DNA from: JALOAT01 sp041685115
Lineage (GTDB): Bacteria; Pseudomonadota; Gammaproteobacteria; Thiohalomonadales; Thiohalomonadaceae
Reading direction: 5' to 3'
Length of the DNA: 64,000 nucleotides
Assembly: GCA_041685115.1 (NCBI GenBank)
Contig: JAWLGK010000011.1
Location: forward strand, 1 to 64,000
In this document: positions 25,096-35,600 of the stretch, piece by piece
Layout: every line of letters begins with the position of its first letter
Position numbering within the stretch: position 1 is the stretch's first letter
Translations under genes and position numbers: made by a program
The notes under the pieces: model-generated
Seen by the model: only the letters and a program-made list of their open reading frames with translations
The model's database searches: none
What the model was told of the DNA's origin: nothing

Positions 25096-26238
25096 TCAGT
25101 AGGCTTCGTGCTCGTGAGCGCGGATGTGCTCCACCGTGTACTTGCCCCACATGGCGCGGTAGGTCCACACCGTGTAGCCAAGAATGATGGGCACGAAGAT
25201 CACCGCGGCCCAGAACATCACCGTGAGCGTGAGATGGCTGGACGGCGCATCCCACACGGTGAGGCTGCTGGCCGGGTGCGTGTTCGACGGCATCACGAAC
25301 GGGAACATGGAGAAACCGGCGGTGAGGATCACGCCCGCCATGCCCAGTGAACTGGACACGAAGGCGCAAGCCGAGCGGCCCATGCGCACGAGCAGGATGG
25401 CCAGCGCCGCGCCCACGAAGCCGAGCACCGGCGCGGCCATCATCCACGGATAGGTGTCGTAGTTGCTCATCCACGCGCCGTTGACGATCTCTACGCTCTT
25501 GGCCAGCGGGTTGGGCAGTGCATCGGTGGGCGGCATGTCGACGATGCGGAAGCCGTCCATACCACTGGCGAGCCACAGGCCACCGCCGGCGAAGGCCACG
25601 ATCATCACCACACCGGCCCAGGTTGCCGCCGTGCGGGCGCGCGAGGCGATGGGGTCCACGGTGCGCCAGTGCAGCCAGATGGCGCCGTGCATCACCAGCA
25701 TGGACAGGCTCACCACGCCGGCCAGCAGCGCGAACGGGCGCAGCAGGCCGAAGAACGAGCCGGTGTAGGTGGGACGCAGGAACTCATCCAGATGGAACGG
25801 CACACCCAGGATCACGTTGCCGAAGGCCACGCCGAACAGCAGCGCTGGCACCGCGCCGCCCACGAACAGACCCCAGTCCCAGGTGTTACGCCAGCGCGGG
25901 TCGGCCACCTTCGAGCGGTAGTCGAAACCCACCGGGCGGAAGAACAGCGCGAACAGCACCAGCAGCATGGCGATGTAGAAGCCCGAGAAGGCCGCGGCAT
26001 ACACCGCCGGCCAGGCGGCGAAGATGGCGCCGCCCGCGGTGATGAACCACACCTGGTTACCGTCCCAGTGGGGACCGACCGTGTTGATGATCACGCGGCG
26101 CTCTTCATCGCTCTTGCCGAGGAACGGCAGCAGCGCGCCCACGCCCATGTCGAAGCCGTCCGTGATGACGAAGCCGATGAGCAGCACACCCACCAACAGC
26201 CACCAGACCAGTTTCAGCGTTTCATAGTCGAGAATCAT
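25096..26238 (-). CDS. cydB: Cytochrome bd ubiquinol oxidase subunit II
   Basis: A 380-residue membrane protein with about eight helices. Family blocks include DGFDMGVGALLPFLG and VGPHWDGNQVWFITAGGA, the Q/W-rich segments next to the proton and oxygen side of CydA. It pairs with CydA in the di-heme quinol oxidase. ATG is preceded by GAGG. Leftward, 29 bases after cydA and 85 before cydX. Confidence 0.96.
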   Translation of the reverse strand: MILDYETLKLVWWLLVGVLLIGFVITDGFDMGVGALLPFLGKSDEERRVIINTVGPHWDGNQVWFITAGGAIFAAWPAVYAAAFSGFYIAMLLVLFALFFRPVGFDYRSKVADPRWRNTWDWGLFVGGAVPALLFGVAFGNVILGVPFHLDEFLRPTYTGSFFGLLRPFALLAGVVSLSMLVMHGAIWLHWRTVDPIASRARTAATWAGVVMIVAFAGGGLWLASGMDGFRIVDMPPTDALPNPLAKSVEIVNGAWMSNYDTYPWMMAAPVLGFVGAALAILLVRMGRSACAFVSSSLGMAGVILTAGFSMFPFVMPSNTHPASSLTVWDAPSSHLTLTVMFWAAVIFVPIILGYTVWTYRAMWGKYTVEHIRAHEHEAY

Positions 26239-26267
26239 TGTGTACCTCGTTAGCTGATCCGTGACGG

Positions 26268-27863
26268 TTACGCGAGGGTCGGCGCAGAGTCCGGCGTCAC
26301 GTTGAGGGCGTCACCTTTCTTTTCGTGGTGGTACCGGCCGGTGCCGAGGCTGGAGGGGCCAAGGCGGGCAAACTTGATCATCAGGTACATCTCCACGCAC
26401 AGCAGCAGCGTGTAGAAGCCGATGAAGCCGATCAGCGAGAAAGTGAGATCACCGGTGGTCAGCGTCGAGGTCGACAGATTCACCGGCAGCACCTCGCCGA
26501 TGGACCAGGGCTGGCGCCCGTATTCGGCCACGAACCAGCCGGTCTCGGCAGCGATCCAGGGCAGCGGAATGCTGAATAGTGCGAGCTTGAGCAGCCACTT
26601 TTTCTCGCCGACCTGGCGCTTCGCGCAGTAGTAGAAGGCCGCGGCGAAGACGAACAGCATCAGGAAGCCGGCGGCCACCATGATGCGGAAGGTCCAGAAC
26701 AGCGGCGCCACCTCGGGGATGGTGTCCTTCACCGCCATCTGGATCTGCTCCTCGGTCGCATCCACCACGTTCTCGGTGTACTTCTTGAGCAGCAGGCCGT
26801 AGCCGATGTCCTTCTTCACGGCATCGAATTCGGCCCTGAGCTCGTCGGTCACCTCGCCCGAACGCAGCCGCTGCAGCATGCCGTAGGCGACCATACCGTT
26901 ACGGATGCGTACCTCGTGCTCGACCATCAGGTCCTTGATGCCCGTGATTTCCTCGTCCGTGGAGCGGGTGGCGATGAGGCCGAGCACATAGGGGATCTTC
27001 AGGGCGTAATCGGTGGTCATGTTCTCCTGATCGGGAATACCGACCAGGGTGAATGCCGCCGGGGCCGGGTGGGTTTCCCATTCACCTTCGATGGTCGCCA
27101 GCTTGGTACGCTGCACGTCGCCTAGCTCGTAGCCCGATTCGTCGCCCAGCACGATCACCGACAGTACGCTGGCGAGGCCGAAACCAGCTGCGATGGCGAA
27201 GGAGCGGCGCGCGAAGCCGAGGTCGCGGCCCTTCAGCAGGTAGTAGGCGGAAATGCCCAGCACGAACATGGCGCCTGTGGTGTAGCCCGCCGACACCGTG
27301 TGTACGAACTTGACCTGCGCCACCGGGTTGAACAGCACCTCGGCGAAACTGGTCATTTCCATGCGCATGGTCTCGAAGCTGAACTCCGATCCCACCGGGT
27401 TCTGCATCCAGCCGTTGGCGACCAGGATCCACAACGCGGACAGGTTGGAGGCGAATGCCGTCAGGAACGTCACCATCAGGTGCTTGGCCTTGCTGAGGCG
27501 ATCCCAGCCGAAGAAGAACAGGCCAATGAAGGTGGATTCCAGGAAGAAGGCCATGAGGCCCTCGATGGCGAGCGGGGCGCCAAAAATATCGCCCACGTAA
27601 TGGGAGTAATACGCCCAGTTCGTACCGAACTGGAACTCCATGGTGATGCCGGTGGTGACGCCCAGGGCGAAGTTGATGCCGAACAGCTTGCCCCAGAACT
27701 TGGTCATGTCTTTGTAGACCTCCTTGCCCGTCATCACGTACACCGATTCCATGATGACCAGCAGGAAGGACAACCCGAGTGTCAGCGGTACAAAAAGAAA
27801 GTGATACATCGCCGTGAGGGCGAATTGCAGCCGCGACAGGTCGACGACTTCTTCCGCAATCAT
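26268..27863 (-). CDS. cydA: Cytochrome bd ubiquinol oxidase subunit I
   Basis: A 531-residue quinol oxidase subunit holding hemes b558, b595 and d. Ligand candidates are H19 (MYHFLFVPLTLG) and H186 (VHTVSAGYTTG). The long Q-loop and the E-T-G-W-F-V-A-E-Y-GRQPW quinol-site segment (about 445) mark it as the E. coli-type enzyme, not the short CIO form. It reduces oxygen to water and is known in other bacteria to tolerate sulfide. ATG after AGGAG. The 5' leader is about 200 bases from a sigma-54 promoter match and contains a perfect stem-loop. Confidence 0.96.
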   Translation of the reverse strand: MIAEEVVDLSRLQFALTAMYHFLFVPLTLGLSFLLVIMESVYVMTGKEVYKDMTKFWGKLFGINFALGVTTGITMEFQFGTNWAYYSHYVGDIFGAPLAIEGLMAFFLESTFIGLFFFGWDRLSKAKHLMVTFLTAFASNLSALWILVANGWMQNPVGSEFSFETMRMEMTSFAEVLFNPVAQVKFVHTVSAGYTTGAMFVLGISAYYLLKGRDLGFARRSFAIAAGFGLASVLSVIVLGDESGYELGDVQRTKLATIEGEWETHPAPAAFTLVGIPDQENMTTDYALKIPYVLGLIATRSTDEEITGIKDLMVEHEVRIRNGMVAYGMLQRLRSGEVTDELRAEFDAVKKDIGYGLLLKKYTENVVDATEEQIQMAVKDTIPEVAPLFWTFRIMVAAGFLMLFVFAAAFYYCAKRQVGEKKWLLKLALFSIPLPWIAAETGWFVAEYGRQPWSIGEVLPVNLSTSTLTTGDLTFSLIGFIGFYTLLLCVEMYLMIKFARLGPSSLGTGRYHHEKKGDALNVTPDSAPTLA

Positions 27864-28012
27864 GCAGTGCTTCTCCTCTCAGATGCTTGGCCCGACACGG
27901 GCGTGACGCAGTCCGCAGCCTGTCCCTGGACGGGACCGGCCGGAGGGCACGTCAACACCAGCGCATGCCGTTTTGTTGGACGACTGCTTCGGACGAGTCC
28001 CTCCCCGTGCTC

Positions 28013-28036
28013 GCTGTGCGTTCCAGTACGCACAGC
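28013..28036 (-). promoter_or_regulatory. Perfect palindromic stem in the cydA leader
   Basis: GCTGTGCG (28013-28020) and CGCACAGC (28029-28036) are exact complements around an eight-base loop. From the predicted sigma-54 start near 28069 it would lie at about +33 to +56 of the transcript. It may be an operator for a regulator or an RNA stem. Nothing else identifies it. Confidence 0.45.
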
Positions 28037-28078
28037 GTCCCCAAAAGCCACCGGGACAGAACCCATCTACAGCGCTCA

Positions 28079-28096
28079 CAGCAAAGCCTGTGCCTG
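28079..28096 (-). promoter_or_regulatory. Sigma-54 promoter for cydABX
   Basis: On the minus strand CAGGCACAGGCTTTGCTG fits the sigma-54 -24/-12 consensus TGGCACGnnnnTTGCW: GG and GC are ten bases apart, with GGCAC and TTGCT exact. Transcription would start near 28069, leaving a 206-base leader before cydA. A sigma-54 activator gene diverges just beyond it. Confidence 0.7.
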
Positions 28097-28137
28097 AAAT
28101 AACAGGGCTGCAGCAGCAGACCGGGACCTTGGGCTTT

Positions 28138-28167
28138 TGTGATGTGAATCACACCGTTACAGATAAC
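28138..28167. promoter_or_regulatory. Palindromic activator-site candidates between cydA and its activator
   Basis: TGTGATGTGAATCACA at 28138-28153 is an exact CRP-type site (TGTGA-N6-TCACA) and also contains the FNR core TGAT-N4-ATCA. Three bases on, GTTA-CAGA-TAAC (28156-28167) is another inverted repeat. The sites are about 76 and 92 bases upstream of the predicted cydA sigma-54 start, an enhancer-like position, and about 51 bases before the activator ATG, so they could serve both genes. Confidence 0.55.
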
Positions 28168-28203
28168 CGTGCAATCCGGGACGGCGCTCTTGGGTTGCCG
28201 TGA

Positions 28204-29592
<1,389 letters not shown>

Positions 29593-29623
29593 GGGCCGCG
29601 AGGTGGGTCACGAGATGGCGTCG

Positions 29624-29791
29624 TAACGCGGAGGGCGCGAGGCGCGGAGGACGCGGAGGACGCGGAGGACGCGGAGGGGTTCCCGAGCGTACTCGTCATG
29701 CGCTCAGGCAGACCCGGTTCTCCGCTAACACGTGCTCGGTGCGAGAGAGTATTCGTTTTTTCTCCGCGTCCTCTGCGCCTCCGCGTCATAA
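29624..29791. repeat. Fold-back element with CGCGGAGGA-unit arms
   Basis: The left arm (29624-29678) contains four consecutive CGCGGAGGA units; the right arm (29761-29791) is made of the complementary TCCGCGTC units. The loop is about 80 bases. It fills the gap between the sigma-54 activator and the glycosyltransferase-like gene, its right arm ending 16 bases before the next ATG. Confidence 0.75.
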
Positions 29792-29806
29792 CCCCAAAGA
29801 CAAGCG

Positions 29807-30889
29807 ATGAAACATCCCCACCTGCTGGTCGCCATCTCTTCTCACGGCTTCGGCCACGTGGCCCAGGTTGCGCCGGTGATCCACGCCCTGCGCGCGTGCC
29901 TGCCCGAACTGCGGCTGACCTTGCGTGCCGCCGTGCCGGAAGCCCATCTCGCCGCCCGTATCGGCGGCGCCTTCACGCTGCAACGGGCACGTGATGATTT
30001 CGGCATGGTGCAGACCTCGGCCCTGGACGTGGACCTGGAGGCGAGCGCCTGTGCCTATCGTGAACTGCACACCGATTGGGACGCACGCGTCGCGGCCGTT
30101 GCGGAGGAGATCGCTGACGCGGCACCCGATCTGGTGCTGGCGGACGTGCCCTACCTGGCCCTCGCCGGCGCTGCGCGTGCCGGCATCCCGGCCGTAGCGC
30201 TGTGTTCGCTGCACTGGGAAGGCATCTACCGTCACTACTGCGGGCATCTGGTCGAGGCGGCGGCCATCCGCAGGCAGATGCTGGAGGCCTACGCCAGCGC
30301 GCAGCAGTTCCTGCGTCCGGCGCCGTCCATGCCCATGCCCGAGCTGACCAACACGCGCGCCATCGGTCCCATCGCCACGTGCGGCGTGAATCGTCGCACG
30401 GAACTGGACGCCAGGCTGGGCGTGTCCCCGGACGAACGCCTGGTGCTGGTGGCCATGGGCGGCATCGCCCTGAGCCTGCCCATGGAGAGCTGGCCGCGGT
30501 GGCCGGGGGTACGCTTCGTGGCGGCGCGGGCCTGGGGCGTGGGGCGGGATGACGTGATCGAGCTGGAATCCCTCGACATGCCATTTTCCGATGTGCTCGC
30601 CTCCAGTGATGCGCTGCTCACCAAACCGGGCTACGGCAGTTTCGCTGAGGCCGCGGTGGCCGGTGTGCCGGTGCTGTATGTGCGGCGCGGCGACTGGCCC
30701 GAAGAGCCGGCGCTGGTGGCGTGGCTCCACGGAAATACCCATGCCGTGGAGGTGACGCGTCCGGACCTGCTGGCCGGGCGCCTGGGCACGGCCCTGGAGA
30801 CGCTGTTCGCCATGCCGCGCCGCGCACCCGTCGCTGCCGACGGCGCCCGGGAGGCGGCCACGATCATTGCGGAAATTCTCCGGAAGTGA
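29807..30889 (+). CDS. MurG/GT1-like glycosyltransferase
   Basis: A 360-residue two-domain GT-B protein. The N-terminal domain starts HLLVAISSHGFGHVAQVAPV with the HG-x-GH motif seen in MurG-type and GT1 enzymes, and the C-terminal domain contains LLTKPGYGSFAEAAVAGVPV, the nucleotide-sugar-binding region. It would transfer a sugar from an NDP-sugar, but donor and acceptor are unknown. It stands alone between a repeat and signalling genes, 71 bases before the diguanylate cyclase. Confidence 0.8.
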   Translation: MKHPHLLVAISSHGFGHVAQVAPVIHALRACLPELRLTLRAAVPEAHLAARIGGAFTLQRARDDFGMVQTSALDVDLEASACAYRELHTDWDARVAAVAEEIADAAPDLVLADVPYLALAGAARAGIPAVALCSLHWEGIYRHYCGHLVEAAAIRRQMLEAYASAQQFLRPAPSMPMPELTNTRAIGPIATCGVNRRTELDARLGVSPDERLVLVAMGGIALSLPMESWPRWPGVRFVAARAWGVGRDDVIELESLDMPFSDVLASSDALLTKPGYGSFAEAAVAGVPVLYVRRGDWPEEPALVAWLHGNTHAVEVTRPDLLAGRLGTALETLFAMPRRAPVAADGAREAATIIAEILRK

Positions 30890-30960
30890 ACCGGCCCGTT
30901 GTACCCGCCGCCGCTTCGGGGTACGTTCCCCTTTCCCGGCCAATGCGGAGTTCCGGCGGC

Positions 30961-32649
30961 ATGAACCGCCTCGTGCTGGAGCGCAGATACTGGATCATCC
31001 CCCTGGCCATCTGGACGGCGCTCGCGGCCGGTTCCTTGCTTTGGAACTGGCGCCACCTGACCGCGCACGCCCATGAGCTGGCCTTGGGGCACGGCCGCTT
31101 CGTGTTCGCAGTCATGGAGTCCATGCGGCTGTGGAACGCGCACAGCGGCGGCGTGTATGCGCCCGTGGATGCGGGCGCGCCCGGCGTCCGGCTGCCGGGA
31201 CTCGCCGAGGACATCGCGACCCCATCGGGTGGTCGGCTCACCCAGATCAGTCCCGGCTACATGCTGCGCCAGCTCGGCGCCACCCTCGGGGAACTGACCG
31301 ACGTCGATGCGCGCCTGACCAGCCTCGAGCCGGTGAACCCGGAGAATGCGCCGGACGACTGGGAGCGCGCCGGGTTGGAGGCGTTCGCGGACGGAGCGCG
31401 CGAGCATTTCGCATTGGCCGATGAAGGCGGTGTGCCGTACATGCGCTACATGGCGGCGCTCGTGGTTACCGAGCCGTGCCTGGAATGCCATCTGCACCAG
31501 GGCTATCGCGAAAGTGATGTGCGCGGCGCATTGTCGGTGCGTTTCGATGCCGGCGAGCTGTTGGCAGGCGCCGACCATCAGCGCATGAGCCTGGGCGTGG
31601 TGCACGGCGTGGTCTGGCTGCTGGTCTCTGCGCTCATCCTGGCGAGCCTGGGACACATGCGCAGGCACGCGATGTCACTGCAACGCGCCCGACAGGAGCA
31701 GGAGGATTTGGTGGCACAACGCACCGCCGAGCTGCAGCAGGAGATGAGCGAACGCGAGTTCACCGCGGCCAGGCTGCGCCTGCTCATCGAGTCCTCGGGC
31801 GAGGGCATTCTCGGGCTCGACGCGCGCGGACGCTGCACCTTCTGTAACGGACTGGCCCTGGAGTCCCTCGGTTACGCCGCGCAGGAAGACCTGCTCGGGC
31901 GCGATCTCGAACCGCTGCTGGTGGCGGGCGACGGACATCCCTTCGTGGCGGCCTACCGCATGGGGCATACGGTGCACCGGGACGACATCGATTTTCGTCG
32001 CGCCGACGGGGGCAGCTTCCCGGTGGAGTTTCGCGCGCGACCCATGGTTGTGGACGGTGTCACGCAGGGGGCCGTAATCAGCTTCTCCGACATTACCGAA
32101 CGCAAGGCCGTGGCGCAGAAGGTCTGGCGTCAGGCCAATTACGACACGCTCACCGGATTGCCGAACCGCACCCTGTTCGCCGAGCGGCTGCGTCAGGCCC
32201 TGGCGCAGGTGGATCGTCACGGCCACGCCATGGCCCTGCTGTACATCGACCTGGACGGCTTCAAGGCCGTGAACGACGCCTTTGGTCACGCGGCCGGTGA
32301 CCGTTTGCTTGTGGAAACGGCGCGACGCATTGCCGGGACCGTGCGCGAGAGCGACACCGTGGCGCGTATGGGCGGCGACGAATTCACCGTGATCCTGACC
32401 GGGCTCCTCCATCGCACCGACGCGGCCATCGCCGCCGACAAGATCGTGGAGCTGCTGGCCCAGCCTTTTGCACTGGGCAGTGCGGAGGGCAGGGTAACCG
32501 CATCGGTCGGAATCGCGGTCTACCCCAGCGATGCGTTCAGCAGCGAGGAGTTGCTCAAACGTGCGGACCAGGCCATGTACCGCGCCAAGGCAGAGGGTCG
32601 CAACCGCTACTGCTTCTTCGCGCCGGCCGCTCAGGAGGAACCGGTGTGA
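30961..32649 (+). CDS. Diguanylate cyclase with heme-type DUF3365 sensor and PAS
   Basis: A 562-residue membrane protein. TM1 is about 8-28. The periplasmic DUF3365/Tll0287-like domain (about 30-210) contains PCLECHLHQGYR, a CxxCH covalent heme motif. TM2 is about 212-232, followed by a coiled segment, a PAS domain (about 265-385), and GGDEF at about 395-555 with an intact MGGDEF and an RxxD-free region before it. It makes c-di-GMP in response to a signal sensed at the heme, likely redox or a small gas. Stop and next start overlap (GTGTGA). ATG at 30961. Confidence 0.88.
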   Translation: MNRLVLERRYWIIPLAIWTALAAGSLLWNWRHLTAHAHELALGHGRFVFAVMESMRLWNAHSGGVYAPVDAGAPGVRLPGLAEDIATPSGGRLTQISPGYMLRQLGATLGELTDVDARLTSLEPVNPENAPDDWERAGLEAFADGAREHFALADEGGVPYMRYMAALVVTEPCLECHLHQGYRESDVRGALSVRFDAGELLAGADHQRMSLGVVHGVVWLLVSALILASLGHMRRHAMSLQRARQEQEDLVAQRTAELQQEMSEREFTAARLRLLIESSGEGILGLDARGRCTFCNGLALESLGYAAQEDLLGRDLEPLLVAGDGHPFVAAYRMGHTVHRDDIDFRRADGGSFPVEFRARPMVVDGVTQGAVISFSDITERKAVAQKVWRQANYDTLTGLPNRTLFAERLRQALAQVDRHGHAMALLYIDLDGFKAVNDAFGHAAGDRLLVETARRIAGTVRESDTVARMGGDEFTVILTGLLHRTDAAIAADKIVELLAQPFALGSAEGRVTASVGIAVYPSDAFSSEELLKRADQAMYRAKAEGRNRYCFFAPAAQEEPV

Positions 32650-35600
32650 GCCCCGTGACGATGGCCTGGCGTGTCGGCGTCGGCGTGCTCGTGGGCATGC
32701 TGTTGGTCGGCCTGCTCACACTGCCGGCGAACTCCGCCGAATCCGTGCGCATCGGCGTGCTCGCCAATCGCGGGGCCGCCGAAGCCGAGGCGCTGTGGGG
32801 GCCCACCGCCGGCTACCTGGGCCAACGCATTCGCGACAGCCGTTTCGAGATCGTGCCGTTGAACTTCAAGGAACTGCCGCTCGCCGTGGAGGCCGGCAAG
32901 GTCGACTTCGTCATTACCAACCCGTCGCTTTTCGTCGACCTGCAGATGCGCTTCGATATCCGGGCGCTCGCCACGTTGCGTAGTCGCGTGGCGGAGTCGT
33001 GGACCACGCGCTTCGGCGGTGTGGTGATTGCGCGGGCCGATCACCCGGACCTGCACCGGCTTTCTGACCTCAAAGGCCACACCTTCATGGCCGTGGAGCA
33101 GGGATCGCTGGGCGGATTCCGCGCCGCTTGGCGCGAACTGCGCCGCGCAGGCGTCGATCCCTACAAGGATTTCGCCATGCTGCGTTTTGGCGGCACCCAC
33201 GACGCGGTGGTGCTCGCCGTGCGTGACGGCGTGGTGGACGCAGGCACACTGCGCACCGACATCCTCGAGCGCATGGCCCGCCAAGGCGAGATCGCGCTGG
33301 CCGATTTTCGCGTCCTCGGTCCGCAGCATCACGCGGACTTTCCCCATCTGTGCAGCACGGAACTCTATCCGGAGTGGCCGCTCGCCAAGCTTGCCCACAC
33401 CTCCGACGACCTGGCCCGGCGCGTGGCTTCGGTGCTGGTGACCATGCTGCCGCAGAGCGAGGCGGCGCTGCGCAGCCAGAGCGCCGGCTGGACCGATCCC
33501 GCCGACTACACACCGGTACGCGAACTTATGCAGGAGCTGCGCGTCGGACCGTTCGCGAACGAGGACGCCACGTTTGCCGGTCTGCTGCGCAGCTACGGCC
33601 ATTACCTGCTGCCGGTGGCAGCGATCGTCACGCTGCTCGGTGCGGCCATGTGGCATCTGGCGCGGCTCAACCGGCGCCTGCGCCATGCGGACTTCGCCCT
33701 GCGCCACGCCCGTGACGCACTGGCGGACGAGGTGGCGGTGCGCACCGCCGAGCTGAGCACGGCACTGGCCGAACTGGAGCATAGCCGACGCCGCGAGTCA
33801 CTGGCCTTGCGCGACTGGCACGACGCCTTCGATGCCATCACCGACCCGATCTTCATCCACGATCGCGGTGGACGCATCGTGCACGCCAACCCGGCCTATC
33901 TGGCGCGTGCCGGCGTCACGGCGGACGCGGCCCTGGGTCGCCCGTACTGGGAGGTCTTTCCCCATCTCAGCGAACCCATGGCCAGCTGCCGCGAGTTCGC
34001 CGATGACCCGTCGAGCGTCGGCACCGCCGAGCTGCACCTGGAAAATGGTGAGGTGTTCGTGTCCCGTTCCTTCGGGATCCGCGGCGTGGAAGGTGCCAGC
34101 CACGCGATTCACATCCTCGAGGACGTCACCGCGGAGCGCCGCGCGGAGGCGCAGCGCCGCCTCCTTGCCCATGCGGTTGATCAGGCAGGCGAAGGCATCG
34201 TGGTCACCGATGCGGACGGGCGCATTGTGTACGTCAATCCCGCCCTCGCCGGACTCACGGGCATCGCCATCGGTGAGCTGTGCGAGACCACCCTGCGGCA
34301 TCTGTTTACTGCCGCCGATCGCGGGCGTATCGATGAGCTGATGAACGGACTGTCCGCGGGGCGGGTGAGCGGCGAATTCGCGCTGCACGCGTCCGCGGCG
34401 CCGGTACCGGTGTTCGTCACCGGCAGTGCCTTCCGTGGTGACGGCGGCAGCGGCGGGGTGTTCACGCTCATGGACCTGCGCAGCATCAAGGCTGCGCAAC
34501 AGGCCCTCACCTACCGTCTTGCCTTCGAGTCCGAAGTCGGCGCCATTGCGGCGCGCTTCGTGGCCGTGGACGTGACCAGCTTCGATGCGGAAATGCACTC
34601 GGCCCTGGCGCGTATCGGGGCGTCCGTGCAGGCGCAGCGTGCCTACCTGTTTCGTTATGACGCGCAACGCGGGGTGCTTTGCAACACCAGCGAATGGTGC
34701 GACAGCGGCGTCGCATGTCACGGCGAGCGCAGGCAGGAGCTGGTGCTCGCCGAGCTGCCGTGGATTTCGCGCCACCTGGCGCGGTTCGAGGCGCTGGACG
34801 TAGCGGACGTGGCCGCACTGCCGGACGAAGCCGCGCCCGATCGCGCGTTCCTGTCCGCCATGGGCATCCGTTCGCTGCTCATGGTGCCGCTCGCCAGCGG
34901 TGGGGCCATGCTGGGTATTCTCGGCTTCGATACCTCGCAGGCGCCCAGGCGCTGGGCCCCCGAGGACATCCGCCTGTTGAGTGCCGTGGGCGAGGTGGTC
35001 GCCAATACCCTGCGCCGCCTCGAAGCCGAGGCGGCGGTGCGGCGCAGCGAGGAAAGCCTGGCGCAGGCGCAACGCGTGGCGCGCCTGGGCAACTGGGACT
35101 GGAACATCGCCACCAACGGGCTGGACTGGTCCGACGAGATCTACCGTATCTTCGGCCTGGCGCCGCAAGAGTTCGGCGCCACCTACCCGGCCTTCCTGGA
35201 GCGCGTGCATCCGGATGACCGCGCGTTGGTGCAGGAGGGGGTCGACAAGGCGCTGCGCCGCGAGCGCGACTACGCCATCGACCACCGCATCGTGCTGCCC
35301 GACGGCAGCGAGCGTCTGGTGCACGAACGGGCCGTGGTGGAGTGGGACGAGACCGGTGCGCCGGTACGCATGATCGGCACCGTGCAGGACGTCACCGAGG
35401 CCCGCCTCGCCGAGCGCGAGTTGCAGCGCCTGAACCGTGCACTGCGCACCCTGAGCCGCGGCAACGAGACCCTGGTGCGCGCCGAATCCGAGGAGCAGTT
35501 GCTGCACGACATCTGCAACGTGCTGGTGGACGTGGGCGGCTACCGCTTCGCCTGGGTGGGCTACGCGGACCCCGACCATCCCACATGGCCCGTGCGCCCG

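Noticed and set aside
28180..28196. A second sigma-54-like site before the activator ATG
   Set aside because: The GG and GC pairs are twelve bases apart instead of ten.
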